Positions 55,812-64,000 of a DNA stretch of 64,000 nucleotides are shown here, piece after piece. Origin of the DNA: Pseudarthrobacter chlorophenolicus A6 (GTDB taxonomy: Bacteria; Actinomycetota; Actinomycetes; Actinomycetales; Micrococcaceae); NCBI RefSeq assembly GCF_000022025.1, contig NC_011879.1, positions 62,001-126,000 on the forward strand, in the 5' to 3' direction. The notes beneath the pieces were generated by a model. The model was given only the letters and a program-made list of their open reading frames with translations. It searched no databases and had not been told where the DNA came from. Position 1 is the first letter of the stretch. Each line of letters starts with the position of its first letter. The translations under genes and the position numbers were made by a program.

Positions 55812-58391
55812 CTAGTCCTCCAGCAGCCGCTGGCGGCGGGCAATGGTCAGGGCTTCTTCCATGGAGTGGGCCGCCAGCTTTTTGAGGATTGACCGCCGCT
55901 GGGATTTGACCGTGTTGACTGACACGTTCAGCGCGGCAGCCACATCGTTCGCTGCCTTGTGCCTCGCGAAGGCGTTCAGGACCACCAACTCCCGTGGCGT
56001 CAAGGACGCTGTCTCCCCTCGGGGCGGAACGACCCCGCGCGGTACAGGGACGTCCGGGTGTTCTTCCTGGACGTAGGGGAAAAGGGCGTCCAGGTCTTCC
56101 TGGGCCATCAGCGCACCGGTCATCGTCAGCCCGTTTTGGGCCATCAGGGTGGCGGCCGCGTGTGAATTGTCCTTGGCCGCTGAAGGGTCATCGAGCCGTT
56201 GGAAGGCGGCGGCCCGGAGCAGCAGCCGGTGCGTTTCCTGCCGCGGTTCGAGCCCTTCAAAGCCGGTGAGCTGCAGCGTCTTCGAGGGATCACCCAGGTG
56301 CAGAGCGATCCTCGCCCTCATCAGGAGCACCCGCGGGTCGTTCCTGCCGTGTCTGAGCGCCGACGCAGCCTTTTGCGGCTGGCCGGCTATCAGGTGGAGC
56401 CCGGCCCGCAGCCCGTCCAGGTCGATATGCCCCGACGAGTTCAACGGCGCCTTGTGGGCCTGCCGGATTCTCGCCTCCAAGGTGGCGGGCCCGGTGATGA
56501 CCTCCGTCCGGTGCAGGTCCAGCAGGACGCGGAACGTGACAATATGCGGCCAGAACTCCGAGACCTGCATCTCATCGTTGATGAGGTCCAAGTATCCGGC
56601 AGCTTCCGTATAGCTCTGGCGGTCCATGGCTTCCCGGACCTGGGCCAAACGGTACGTCGTCGCCCAGTACCCGTCCAGCATTCCGGGCGGCCAGCTGGCG
56701 GAATTCAGCCAGGCCAGGTGGACCCGTGCTTCTGTGGTTTTGCCGGCCAGTCCCAACGCGTACGCCAGCAACCCTGTCGTGAGGTATATCGATGGCATGG
56801 AGCGGACGCGCCGGCTGGCATCCAAGGCTTTGGCCAGGAGGTCCGCTGCCAAACTGAACTGCTGGTCATGCAGGTAGGCGATGGCCGCTTGGTCGTAGAG
56901 GGTGGGTTCAAGCGCTGCAAGCTGCTCTTTGAGCGCGTACGGGCTCTCTTCGAACGCTTCAACCGAGCGCTTGGCGAGCTTCAGCGCCGGTTCCAGTTTG
57001 CCGGCGAAGCGCAGCGCGGTGCTCTCCAGCACGAGCATCCAGATCCGCTGACCGGGATCCATCGACATCTTGTAAATCGCAGCGCAGGCAACAGCTGAAC
57101 CGAAGTATTCCAGGGCCTTGACCCTCCCGGCATATGTGGCGTTGTGGCACAGCGCCAGGGCCATGATCAGCGCGGGATGCTTCCGCAGTCGGGAAAGCGG
57201 CACTGGCTCCAGGATTCCCAGGATGGCCTGCGCCTGGGAGACGAGCAAGGTGATGTGATGATCGCAGGCAATCCGGGACGCGAGGTCAAGGTCACCGATG
57301 ATCACGGCTTGCCGGAGGGCATTGATTGCGTTGCCCATGCTCAGGTCATCGTCGATGACAATCCTGGTCAGACTGTCTATATCCCTGGGGTCAAGGCATT
57401 TGAGGGACTTCTGGAGAAGCGCCCGAACCGCCGGGGTGTATTCGAACCTTCGATGGTCACCGGTCTGGAACCACATTCCAAGACCCTGGTCTTCCAGACT
57501 GTCCAGCAGGTCGACGATCTTGCCGCTGCCTGTGAGCCGCTCCGCCAGGGCGGGAGTGAAGGACTCCGGGATGCAGGTGCGGACCATGAAGTCCTTCGTG
57601 GTGTGCCCCAGCGCGGATTGAGCCAGGGACGCCTGCAGGAAGTCGGAGACTGCAGTTTGGACAGACGCGCGGATACTCCCGGCCCCGGACTGGCCGTAGA
57701 CGCTCATCGTGGCACGTGTCAGCAGCGGATTGCCCTCGGTCGCGGCGTGCAGCTCGGTTGGGTCCATCGGCAGCTTCCGCATGAGGAGCAGATCCTGGGT
57801 CTCATCGAGATTCAGCTGGAAGGGGGCACCGCCAACAACTGCCGTGTCGAGGGAACGTCCCACCGACGGTGACTCGAGGAAGGAGCGGCCGCGTGAGGCG
57901 ACGACGGCTTTGAGCTGTCGACACTGTTTCAGGACCCAGACCATGTCCTCTAAGAGCTCCTGGCTGTGAACCAGTTCGATCCTGTCGATGACGACGATTG
58001 TTTCAGGGATGTAGGGAGCGAACCGGCGGAGGACAGTGCGGATCTCCGCGCCGGCCATGAGCGCGTCAGCGCATTCAATGACGCGCGGGCGCAGGGCTTC
58101 GTCAACCCGGAGGGAAGTGCCGAGGATGATTTCGCGCCAGAAGGCTGTCCGGTCCGTGTACCGCTCGTCGAGGGAAATCCAGGAGATGTAGCCGGGCGTT
58201 GCCCCAGACGCGGCCCACTCCGCAAGGGCCACTGTCTTACCGGCACCCGCCGGCGCCCGGACGACGACGAGATCGTGGTGCATGAGGAGGTCGGCGATCA
58301 GTTCCGTGAGGCGCGGGCGGGAGACCACCGTCCGCGGAACTCGCGGCAAGCCGAGTACCGGCGATACCGGTGCCTCAGCGGATGACATCAT
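55812..58391 (-). CDS. MalT-like LuxR-family ATP-dependent transcription regulator
   Basis: An 859-residue regulator of the LAL/MalT type. Walker A APAGAGKT lies at about residues 41-48, Walker B TIVVIDRIE near 150. A long helical TPR-like region (about 400-780) senses a signal. The C-terminus has a LuxR helix-turn-helix (SLTPRELVVLNAFARHKAANDVAAALNVSVNTVKSQRRSILKKL). ATP and an inducer trigger multimers that activate promoters. The start is chosen at the ATG-ATG after GGGGGA. It could regulate the accessory genes, but no binding site can be assigned. Confidence 0.85.
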   Translation of the reverse strand: MMSSAEAPVSPVLGLPRVPRTVVSRPRLTELIADLLMHHDLVVVRAPAGAGKTVALAEWAASGATPGYISWISLDERYTDRTAFWREIILGTSLRVDEALRPRVIECADALMAGAEIRTVLRRFAPYIPETIVVIDRIELVHSQELLEDMVWVLKQCRQLKAVVASRGRSFLESPSVGRSLDTAVVGGAPFQLNLDETQDLLLMRKLPMDPTELHAATEGNPLLTRATMSVYGQSGAGSIRASVQTAVSDFLQASLAQSALGHTTKDFMVRTCIPESFTPALAERLTGSGKIVDLLDSLEDQGLGMWFQTGDHRRFEYTPAVRALLQKSLKCLDPRDIDSLTRIVIDDDLSMGNAINALRQAVIIGDLDLASRIACDHHITLLVSQAQAILGILEPVPLSRLRKHPALIMALALCHNATYAGRVKALEYFGSAVACAAIYKMSMDPGQRIWMLVLESTALRFAGKLEPALKLAKRSVEAFEESPYALKEQLAALEPTLYDQAAIAYLHDQQFSLAADLLAKALDASRRVRSMPSIYLTTGLLAYALGLAGKTTEARVHLAWLNSASWPPGMLDGYWATTYRLAQVREAMDRQSYTEAAGYLDLINDEMQVSEFWPHIVTFRVLLDLHRTEVITGPATLEARIRQAHKAPLNSSGHIDLDGLRAGLHLIAGQPQKAASALRHGRNDPRVLLMRARIALHLGDPSKTLQLTGFEGLEPRQETHRLLLRAAAFQRLDDPSAAKDNSHAAATLMAQNGLTMTGALMAQEDLDALFPYVQEEHPDVPVPRGVVPPRGETASLTPRELVVLNAFARHKAANDVAAALNVSVNTVKSQRRSILKKLAAHSMEEALTIARRQRLLED

Positions 58392-58600
58392 ATGGCGAGT
58401 CCCCCTCGGGCTGTCCGGAAGGGGCCCACCCATGCCCCCGCGGATTGGCGTAGTCCTGCCCACATTACATGCCACGCACGACAGAACAATGAAGCGCGTT
58501 TCGTCCCGACTTCTGCGTCTTTTGCTGTGCTCACCTGCGGAAACGCTGATGCACGCCATTGGCGGAGTCCGGGAATTGGCGGCTGCTCCGGAACCCCCGT

Positions 58601-58963
58601 TTATGGATGGGCGGCGACCCAGTCTGCCAGGGTCGGGAAGACCGGAGAATCCAGCTGCAGATCTTCCCGGCTGTAGAGGCCCATTCGCTCTCCAATGCGC
58701 ATCATCTGATTGGCCTTTCCTTCCAGCTCCATGGTGATCATTGCCCCGGCGCAGTGCTTGGATGTCTCCGTGATCTCAGGTCCGCCGTCGTCCGTGTCAT
58801 AGGAAATCGTCTTGTGGCAGTGGAAGGATGCGTCGGCTTCCAGGGAGTCCGCGATGTCCTGGGCACGCTCGCGGCTGAGGAACGGAAGCCTGTCACTGCG
58901 GAACGGGCAGTTGCTGCAGGGGCGTTTCAGGGCGAAAGGACGGAAGGCTGGTTCGTGGCTCAT
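58601..58963 (-). CDS. cysteine cluster protein (DUF6283-like)
   Basis: A 120-residue protein with a leaderless start 7 nt after CCGCACACAT. KRPCSNCPFRSDRLPFL, then ASFHCHKT and KHCAGAMITME give a C-x2-C...CH...C pattern that fits a small metal or iron-sulphur cluster family found in phages and mobile elements. Function unknown. Confidence 0.7.
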   Translation of the reverse strand: MSHEPAFRPFALKRPCSNCPFRSDRLPFLSRERAQDIADSLEADASFHCHKTISYDTDDGGPEITETSKHCAGAMITMELEGKANQMMRIGERMGLYSREDLQLDSPVFPTLADWVAAHP

Positions 58964-58970
58964 GGGATGA

Positions 58971-58980
58971 ATGTGTGCGG
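58971..58980 (-). promoter_or_regulatory. CCGCACACAT element
   Basis: Seven nt before the ATG of the cysteine cluster gene; the upstream hexamer position overlaps the inverted repeat at 58993. Confidence 0.5.
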
Positions 58981-58992
58981 AGAACGGGCGAT

Positions 58993-59058
58993 CCGGATAC
59001 GACAGCGGGACCCCGCCTTGCGCCACTGTGCGAAGCAGGGTCCCGCTGTCGTATCCGG
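58993..59058. repeat. perfect 21-bp inverted repeat
   Basis: The arm at 58993-59013 (CCGGATACGACAGCGGGACCC) pairs perfectly with 59038-59058 around a 24-nt loop. It sits between the lipoprotein gene and the promoter of the cysteine cluster gene. It may be a terminator without a T-run, or a protein site. Confidence 0.8.
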
Positions 59059-59059
59059 G

Positions 59060-59668
59060 CTACAGGCCGTCAGGGAATGTGAACGAAGCCGGCATCGGAT
59101 CCGGTGCCGTGCCGCTGTACAGCACCACCTGGTCGTGGGCTTTCAGGACGACGTCGGTGATCTTTCCGTCGTGCTTGCTGCCGTTGACGGTAGCGGTCCA
59201 GCCGTCGGTGCTCGAGTGCGCTGAGCCCGCTGTCTTGTCGGTGCCGTCCAGGACGCCCCACTCGGTGAGGAACTGACCGAGGGTGTAGGTGTCGCCCGCG
59301 GTGGGCGCCTCGACGTGGATGATTCCTGACTCGTCGTGGCTGTGCAGCGCAGAGATGCCGGTGGGTGTGCCGGCAGGGTTGTGTTCAAAGCCGATGTCAG
59401 CCGGGACGATCACCGCCTTGCCGTCCACGAAGACGTCCAGGTGGGCGTGGAAGTGTTCAGCGTGTCCTTCGGCCTTCAGTACGCTCAGCCCTGCTGCCTC
59501 GATCCGTTCGGCGCCGCCCTTCAGGTTCAGCTCCCAGCCGGTGGCGGTGTTTGGAGCCTCGGACTCGGCTGAACCCGGGGCAGGCTCGGCGGCCGCGGGG
59601 GAGCACGCCGAGGCGGCAAGGGCGATGCTCGCCAGGGACAGCGCGAGGGCGATTCGTTGCTTCAACAC
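59060..59668 (-). CDS. His-rich lipoprotein
   Basis: A 202-residue exported lipoprotein; GTG after AACGAAAGC. Signal peptide ALALSLASIALAASAC with a lipobox Cys. The mature part is conserved-looking: AEHFHAHLDVFVDGKAVIVPADIGF, ISALHSHDESGIIHVEAPTAGDTYTLGQFLTEWGV, with several His placed as for copper or zinc binding. Actinobacterial relatives are uncharacterised. Element promoter at 59706; an ATG within it (59707) is a further in-frame start but would precede the signal peptide. Confidence 0.75.
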   Translation of the reverse strand: MLKQRIALALSLASIALAASACSPAAAEPAPGSAESEAPNTATGWELNLKGGAERIEAAGLSVLKAEGHAEHFHAHLDVFVDGKAVIVPADIGFEHNPAGTPTGISALHSHDESGIIHVEAPTAGDTYTLGQFLTEWGVLDGTDKTAGSAHSSTDGWTATVNGSKHDGKITDVVLKAHDQVVLYSGTAPDPMPASFTFPDGL

Positions 59669-59705
59669 AGAACTGCTTTCGTTTGAGTGACAGATGACCA
59701 CTGTC

Positions 59706-59735
59706 ATGTGTGCGGCGGCCAGAGCCCGCTTCACC
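59706..59735 (-). promoter_or_regulatory. element promoter (GGTGAA-N14-CCGCACACAT)
   Basis: Drives the His-rich lipoprotein; leader of about 30 nt. Confidence 0.6.
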
Positions 59736-59738
59736 ACC

Positions 59739-59978
59739 CTAGAGGCCGGGAAGAGGCGGCGGCCCGTCGAGGAGAGATGACTCATCTGGCGCCGGAGTCA
59801 GAGGAAAAGGCACGACGGGCGGCTCGCCCATCGCTACGAGCAGCTCGTTGATCGAGATCTGCCCTTCCAGTTCACCGTCCGGCCCCAAACACATAGCAAA
59901 ACGATAGGCGAATGCCGTCTCGCGGCAGGGGGGACACGCTGCCCCGGCACTCGTCGGCCCAGATGCGGGCAGTCGCAC
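59739..59978 (-). CDS. small protein with CPPC motif
   Basis: A 79-residue protein from a GTG 24 nt after the upstream stop, with CAGGTG as a weak ribosome site. ACPPCRETAFAYRFAMC, then an acidic helix and a Pro-rich tail. CPPC resembles redox or zinc sites, but the protein is too short for a thioredoxin fold. Probably co-transcribed with the gene at 60003. Confidence 0.5.
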   Translation of the reverse strand: MRLPASGPTSAGAACPPCRETAFAYRFAMCLGPDGELEGQISINELLVAMGEPPVVPFPLTPAPDESSLLDGPPPLPGL

Positions 59979-60002
59979 AGGGCGGCACCTGACGTTCCGG
60001 GG

Positions 60003-61154
60003 TTACGGCGTGGCGAGCTGTACGGTCAAGTGCTGCCCGCCGGCGTCGTCGGGCCCGGCCACGAGTGTCAGCCAGACGCCGTTGCCGTCCTGGGCGGGAA
60101 CATTGAAGCGGGCCGAGACCCTGTCGGGCTCCTCCTGGACGGCAGCTGCGGCTGCGGCGATGATCCGGTAGTACGAGTCGGTCTCCTGCTCGGTCTGCTC
60201 TTCGTTGTCAGGGTCAGGGGCGGCGGCCACTGTGGCCTCCCGGGCCTCCCGGGTGATGGCCAGCGGGCAGGTGAAAGGGCCTTCATCGGTGTAGTAGCTG
60301 AGGTCCTCGAGTTCACCACTGTCCAAAGCGGACTGCCGTGCCTCGCCCGGGAAGGCTTCGGGGTCGACCGTGTATTCGGAGGGTTGCAGCTGGGGCCGGG
60401 CTGGTGGTTCCGGGTCGACGAACGCAGAAAGGGGCCGATCGCCAAAGGGCTCAAACCAGGAGTTGAAGCCAAGGTTGATCGTGTCCACGTGTGACATCCG
60501 CAGGAGCGCTTCCCGGCGGCCGACGCTGGTGATGTCATACAGGAACTCGTAGTCCGCGTCCTCGACGAGGGCGTCAAAAACGTAGCTTCCCCAGCCACGT
60601 TCAACGTCAACGTCCACCTCATCCAGGTAGGCGTCCGTCACGCCAACGAGACATCGAACGGCCAACTCCTGGGCGACACAGGACGGTGGTGTCCATTTGC
60701 CGGCCAGCTTGGTGGTCATGTCCGCTGCCACGACCAGGAATCTCCGGACGAAGTACGAGTCGTATTCCTGGGCGAAAGCAGGCGGGAGCCCGTGCAGCAC
60801 CTCGGATTCATTTTCGATGAAGTCCTGAACGTCACCGCCGGCTGCTTCGAGATCGCCGAGTTCACAGAGGTCATCGAACAGTCCTTCCAGGAGCCGTGCA
60901 CATCCTCGCCACAGCGCCCCGGCGACTAGTTGGGCTTGGCGGCGGTCCGCTTCACGCCGGGGCTCGTTGCCCGCGTAGCGTTCGTCCCAGTCCTCGTCCT
61001 CGTCGTAGAAGCAGTTGCCGATGGCGACCGGCAGCGGCCTGGGCCTTCCGCCGTAGAAGCCAAGACGCTCCAGCGGCAGTGCCCTCAGGTTGGCGCCGTC
61101 GGCAATGAGTGCCTGCTCGATTGCTGCCGTCTCATCCGGGGCGAACAGTTCCAT
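60003..61154 (-). CDS. conserved hypothetical acidic protein
   Basis: A 383-residue acidic protein; ATG after TAGGAGCCTCC. Helical N-terminal half with acidic clusters (DEDEDWDERYAGNEPRREADRR), then a middle rich in Asp/Glu and aromatic residues (YLDEVDVDVERGWGSYVFDALVEDADYEFLYD). No enzyme motif. I see nothing in the 110 nt upstream apart from a palindromic GCACATGTGC that is not the element. Function unknown. Confidence 0.65.
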   Translation of the reverse strand: MELFAPDETAAIEQALIADGANLRALPLERLGFYGGRPRPLPVAIGNCFYDEDEDWDERYAGNEPRREADRRQAQLVAGALWRGCARLLEGLFDDLCELGDLEAAGGDVQDFIENESEVLHGLPPAFAQEYDSYFVRRFLVVAADMTTKLAGKWTPPSCVAQELAVRCLVGVTDAYLDEVDVDVERGWGSYVFDALVEDADYEFLYDITSVGRREALLRMSHVDTINLGFNSWFEPFGDRPLSAFVDPEPPARPQLQPSEYTVDPEAFPGEARQSALDSGELEDLSYYTDEGPFTCPLAITREAREATVAAAPDPDNEEQTEQETDSYYRIIAAAAAAVQEEPDRVSARFNVPAQDGNGVWLTLVAGPDDAGGQHLTVQLATP

Positions 61155-61265
61155 GGAGGCTCCTAACGGGGCGGGACAGGTAACTCTTCAACCTAGCGCC
61201 CGGCGGCCACCGCTGTCTGCGGCACATGTGCAGTGTTGGGGACTTGTTGTTGTCGGGCAGCCCCT

Positions 61266-62699
61266 CTACCCCCTCAGGGTCGCCTCGAGCTCAGGTTCAA
61301 CAGTCATGGCTACCGTGATGGTGCGGCTGGTGACTGCTTCAAGGTCTTCCGGCTCAGGGCTGCATACCTCTGCAGCGTCAGCGACTGCGGCGAATTCGGG
61401 GCTGGCGCCCAGGGTGTCCGGGTCGGCGCCGAACGGCAGCGATCCCAGATACTTGGGCGCGTAGCGGTTCCGCCAGCCGTTGTGGAACTCCAGGCCGGCG
61501 GTGAAGGCGATGGTGTCCGCCTCCTCGCCGAAGATCCGCAGCTCAACGGTTTCTCCTCGGGGTGTTGTGACAGTGCGGCGGGACAGGTTTTCGACGACGC
61601 CGAGGATGGGGACGTTGTGTCCCTGCAGGAACATTCCGGCGCGGCGGCAGTCGGCGTGGGAGAGATCCGAGCCGGTGGTGACCAGGACGGCGCCGTCGGG
61701 GCGGGCGTACTTCATGACGGCGCGTTCAACGTCGCCGGTGCCAGGCGGCAAATCGAAGACGATGGTGTCGATACCGGTCAGGTCCAGGCGTGCGCCGAGG
61801 AACAGCAGGAAACCCTCCACAGCCGTGCCGCGCCAGGTGACAGGGGAGGTCGGTGTGAGGAACTGGGACAGGGAGATTGCGCGGGTGCCGTCGGCCAGGG
61901 TGGAGGGAATGATCCTGGCGTCTTGCGTCATGGCCAGCGGGCCGAGTTCAAGCAGGTGCCCCAGCGACGGGCCGTGGAAGTCCAGGTCAATGGCGAGCAC
62001 GTTCCTGCCGCGGGCGGTGAGTGCTTTGGCCAACGCCGCCGCGACGGTGGTCTTGCCGACTCCGCCCTTGCCGGAGGCGACAGCGATGGAAGTGTCGACG
62101 TCGAAGAGCTTCGTGGTTGCTGGCATGGGTGCCTCCAGATACGTGATGGTTTCCAGCAGGGCCGTCAGAGCAGCCTGCGGGGAGTTGATGGTGCCGGCGT
62201 TTTTGAACCGCGCGGGCCAGGGAACCTCGAAGCCGGCAGCGCGCAGGACGTCGCGCTGGTCGGTGGTCAGGGCCACGTTGCCGCCCTTGGTCTCCATGCC
62301 GCCACCGTAGGTCAGGGCAGATGCGAGAAGGGTGACATCGTCCCCGTTCCACCAGCGCACGGCACGGTCGGCAAGGGATTCACCGTGGCCGGTCAGCAGC
62401 CGTGCCGTCGTCATGGCGATATTCCCGCCACACTCGCGGTACTGGTGCATGACTTCCAGGGCCGGAGTGAGGACGTTCCAGCTGCTGCGCTGCAGCTCAG
62501 GGTTTGGCATGGGCTTGGTGGCGGCTACCGCGCGGAAGGCCGCCTGCAGCTCCGGCGCCAGCGATGCCAGCGGCGGCAGGGCCCTGGCCGTTGCCGGCCG
62601 TTCCGTGGACCTGAGCCCGAAGTCCAGGTAGCTGTAAATGTCGCCGGCCAGCTGGGCAATGCGCGTCGGCTCCAGGGTGACTCCGAAGACGGCGAGCAT
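61266..62699 (-). CDS. Mrp/NBP35-type P-loop ATPase, downstream frame
   Basis: A 477-residue protein with the deviant Walker A SGKGGVGKTT near residue 208, switch/Walker regions IDLDFHGPSLGHLL and DLPPGTGDVERA. It belongs to the Mrp/ApbC family of iron-sulphur cluster carriers (ParA/MinD superfamily). The usual C-terminal CxxC of Mrp is not seen. The N-terminal 190 residues are unknown. It continues the frame of the gene at 63133 after a one-base shift at about 62713, so a single ~620-residue protein is likely. The stand-alone ATG has no ribosome site. Confidence 0.75.
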   Translation of the reverse strand: MLAVFGVTLEPTRIAQLAGDIYSYLDFGLRSTERPATARALPPLASLAPELQAAFRAVAATKPMPNPELQRSSWNVLTPALEVMHQYRECGGNIAMTTARLLTGHGESLADRAVRWWNGDDVTLLASALTYGGGMETKGGNVALTTDQRDVLRAAGFEVPWPARFKNAGTINSPQAALTALLETITYLEAPMPATTKLFDVDTSIAVASGKGGVGKTTVAAALAKALTARGRNVLAIDLDFHGPSLGHLLELGPLAMTQDARIIPSTLADGTRAISLSQFLTPTSPVTWRGTAVEGFLLFLGARLDLTGIDTIVFDLPPGTGDVERAVMKYARPDGAVLVTTGSDLSHADCRRAGMFLQGHNVPILGVVENLSRRTVTTPRGETVELRIFGEEADTIAFTAGLEFHNGWRNRYAPKYLGSLPFGADPDTLGASPEFAAVADAAEVCSPEPEDLEAVTSRTITVAMTVEPELEATLRG

Positions 62700-63133
62700 G
62701 GCGGAGAATTCCTCGGGATGTCGGTGTCGCGGAGCAGGGTCTCGATGCGGTCATCATGGTGGGCGGGGGCTGAGATGTTGGTCAGGTTCAGCACGCCAGG
62801 CTGGTGGGGGAAGATGCTGTCCGAGTAGAGGCCCTGCGCGGTGAAGGCGTCGTAGCGCAGCTTGTGCGGCTGCGGGCCCGGGGAGGGCGTCGTGTTCATC
62901 CAGCCGGTGTTGGCAACAACATGGTCGCCAATTTGCGCGAGGCGGAATCCGCCGGTGGTCATCTCGTCCCAGTTGGAGGCGAATCCTCCCAGCAGGACCC
63001 ACGTCTCGGGTGGCAGAGGCTCAGGAGCCCCGGTTGCCTCACAGGCGGCAGCGGTGTGCCCGGACTCAGGTCCGGTCCAGGCGGTTCCGCACAAGTCGCA
63101 CGCCCATTTGATGGTGGAGTGGTCGGTGGGCAT
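62525..63133 (-). CDS. upstream frame of the Mrp fusion, with CxxC
   Basis: ATG overlapping the stop of the upstream gene (TAATG). The first 140 residues are protein-like (KWACDLCGTAWTG...HTAAAC, a zinc ribbon; then ETWVLLGGFASNWDEMTTGGFRLAQIGDHVVANTGWM). At DTDIP near 62713 the reading must change frame for homology-like continuity into EEFSAMLAVFGVTLEP. The three-C run there suggests one missing C. After the shift point this frame is a shadow of the ATPase gene. Confidence 0.55.
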   Translation of the reverse strand: MPTDHSTIKWACDLCGTAWTGPESGHTAAACEATGAPEPLPPETWVLLGGFASNWDEMTTGGFRLAQIGDHVVANTGWMNTTPSPGPQPHKLRYDAFTAQGLYSDSIFPHQPGVLNLTNISAPAHHDDRIETLLRDTDIPRNSPPCSPSSESPWSRRALPSWPATFTATWTSGSGPRNGRQRPGPCRRWHRWRRSCRRPSAR

Positions 63134-63462
63134 TAGAAGGGCTGCTGACGGTAGGCGCGGACGTCTCCGGCCAGGGCGATGATCTCGGCCTGGATGGAGG
63201 CGAGGGAGCCGTCGGTCAGGGCTGCCGGGCTGTTCAGGGCCTGGAACAGTGCCACCCACAGCGGATTCAGTTCTGAGCCTTCCCTGAGCAGATCAACCCC
63301 GGTGGCGTCCTCGACGAAAGCCCTCCAGTCGGCGATCACAGTGTTCTTGTCGGCGTAGCCGAACTTCCCGAAGTCTTCAGGCGTCGCTTCGAACTCCTCC
63401 CCGCTTTCGAGGCGGACAATCATCGTGGCCTTTACCGGGCGCTCATATGTAGGGGTCGTCAT
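63133..63462 (-). CDS. small hypothetical protein
   Basis: A 109-residue protein with a leaderless ATGACG 7 nt after CCGCACACAT. Beta start (KATMIVRLESGEEFEATPEDFGKFGYA), then helices. The stop TAA overlaps the ATG of the Mrp fusion, so these form an operon. Function unknown. Confidence 0.6.
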   Translation of the reverse strand: MTTPTYERPVKATMIVRLESGEEFEATPEDFGKFGYADKNTVIADWRAFVEDATGVDLLREGSELNPLWVALFQALNSPAALTDGSLASIQAEIIALAGDVRAYRQQPF

Positions 63463-63469
63463 AGCAGCC

Positions 63470-63499
63470 ATGTGTGCGGAAACGGCAGCCAGGCTCACC
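63470..63499 (-). promoter_or_regulatory. element promoter (GGTGAG-N14-CCGCACACAT)
   Basis: Perfect consensus, 7 nt before ATGACG; divergent from the next copy. Confidence 0.7.
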
Positions 63500-63536
63500 A
63501 ATCAGGCAGCGCCGGCCTGCGGCCTCTCCGTTTCCA

Positions 63537-63566
63537 GGGCAGCTCCATGGGGACCGCCGTACACAT
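63537..63566 (+). promoter_or_regulatory. element promoter (GGGCAG-N14-CCGTACACAT)
   Basis: T for C in the 10-mer; 7 nt before the ATG at 63574. Confidence 0.6.
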
Positions 63567-63573
63567 GAAGCAC

Positions 63574-63954
63574 ATGAACATCACTGAACTGAAGGAACGG
63601 ATCGCAGCCGACCCCGAAGCCCGCTTCGCTATCTCCCTGGACCGCCTCGCCTACGCCAAGGACAACCACCGGCTGGGCTCAGACCTGGTCCGGACCTTTG
63701 TGCGCACGGTGGACCGCGCCCAGCTGACCGGACAGCTGGCACACGACGTGGCAACGCTCCGCGGCGGGATGCAGGCCATCACAGGACGCAAGGAGGTCCT
63801 GGGCCGCCGCTACAGCCAACTGGCTGTTGCTGTTCGTGATGCAGGCGGGTCCCTGTTCGACTTCGAATCCGATGCCTGGGCGCGTGAAGTGACTGCACGG
63901 ATTGGAGCCGCCGACGAGGACCTCGCGCGCCGGATCGCAGAAAGGTCCGCCTGA
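63574..63954 (+). CDS. small helical hypothetical protein
   Basis: A 126-residue helical protein with a leaderless start. ITELKERIAADPEARFAISLDRLAYAKDNHRLGSDLVRTFVRTV, with an Arg-rich middle and acidic end. No family recognised. Only 46 nt follow to the end of the window, in which I see nothing. Confidence 0.6.
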   Translation: MNITELKERIAADPEARFAISLDRLAYAKDNHRLGSDLVRTFVRTVDRAQLTGQLAHDVATLRGGMQAITGRKEVLGRRYSQLAVAVRDAGGSLFDFESDAWAREVTARIGAADEDLARRIAERSA

Positions 63955-64000
63955 CGATCCGACCTGTCCGGACCGGTTCCCGTTACCTGAGGCCGGCGGC

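Noticed and set aside
58601..59224. Plus-strand frame of 221 codons across the cysteine cluster gene
   Set aside because: The minus strand has the CxxC...CH...C pattern and a leaderless start behind the element; the plus frame crosses a 21-bp inverted repeat.
61266..62828. 531-codon plus-strand frame opposite the Mrp ATPase
   Set aside because: The minus strand has SGKGGVGKTT and other P-loop motifs; the plus frame is their shadow.

Overview
This 64 kb window is high-GC, densely coded and switches strand often. It looks like an accessory replicon (large plasmid or integrative element) of an Arthrobacter-like actinobacterium. Support for this: actinobacterial families such as LGFP repeats, LysM-SLT, DUF3846, DUF7455-like and MalT-like LuxR; many small mobile-element hypotheticals; a restriction-modification locus; two toxin-antitoxin-type loci; and tandem paralogues. 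I see no ribosomal RNA, tRNA, phage structural genes, transposase, CRISPR array or origin. The host assignment is inference.

Layout. 0-7 kb: hypotheticals, a frameshifted membrane protein, a Thg1-like 3'-5' polymerase, a small-membrane-protein operon, a candidate structured RNA, a SipW-type signal peptidase with a PH-like partner, and an ABC exporter. 7-12 kb: a GGQFAA-tagged protein, a 780-residue L,D-transpeptidase/LGFP surface protein and element hypotheticals. 12-18.4 kb: a four-gene type III restriction-modification locus. 18.5-30.4 kb: Cys-rich, GNAT, lipoprotein, nuclease and membrane genes, two tagged proteins, a helicase-associated-repeat gene interrupted by a -1 frameshift at a slippery heptamer, a secreted HNH nuclease and a TM0106-type RecB-like nuclease. 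30.5-33.3 kb: a Doc/Fic toxin with its antitoxin, a paralogue of the fourth restriction-locus gene, and a Panacea-domain antitoxin. 33.3-42.4 kb: LysM-SLT lytic transglycosylase, TM2-domain protein, PspA, a polyvalent (LPD29-like) protein, another tagged protein and an EEP phosphodiesterase. 42.7-55.8 kb: DEDDh exonuclease, membrane-anchored matrixin-like protease and many short genes, several in paralogous pairs. 55.8-64 kb: mostly minus strand, with a MalT-like regulator, cysteine cluster protein, His-rich lipoprotein and an Mrp-type ATPase split by a frameshift.

The main organising signal is a promoter-like element found on both strands from end to end: CCGCACACAT, usually preceded at a fixed 14-nt distance by a G-rich hexamer (GGTGAG, GGGCAG, GGGGAG), and typically followed after 7 or 8 nt by a start codon in the context (A/G)TGAC. 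This geometry (-35-like, about 18 nt, -10-like, 7 nt, start) predicts leaderless transcription of a large dispersed regulon by a dedicated sigma factor or activator that is not visible here. One good copy points at a stretch with no convincing ORF that holds two hairpins and a terminator.

A second system-level signal is a portable peptide of the form R-x-x-K/R-G-x-x-x-GGQFAA-x-x-H-x-E, at the N-terminus of five otherwise unrelated proteins and, in a degenerate form, at the C-terminus of a sixth. One carrier also has a polyvalent-protein domain, so a role as a targeting or delivery tag is plausible but unproven. Several apparent frameshifts fall in short homopolymers, so sequencing error must be excluded before reading them as biology.
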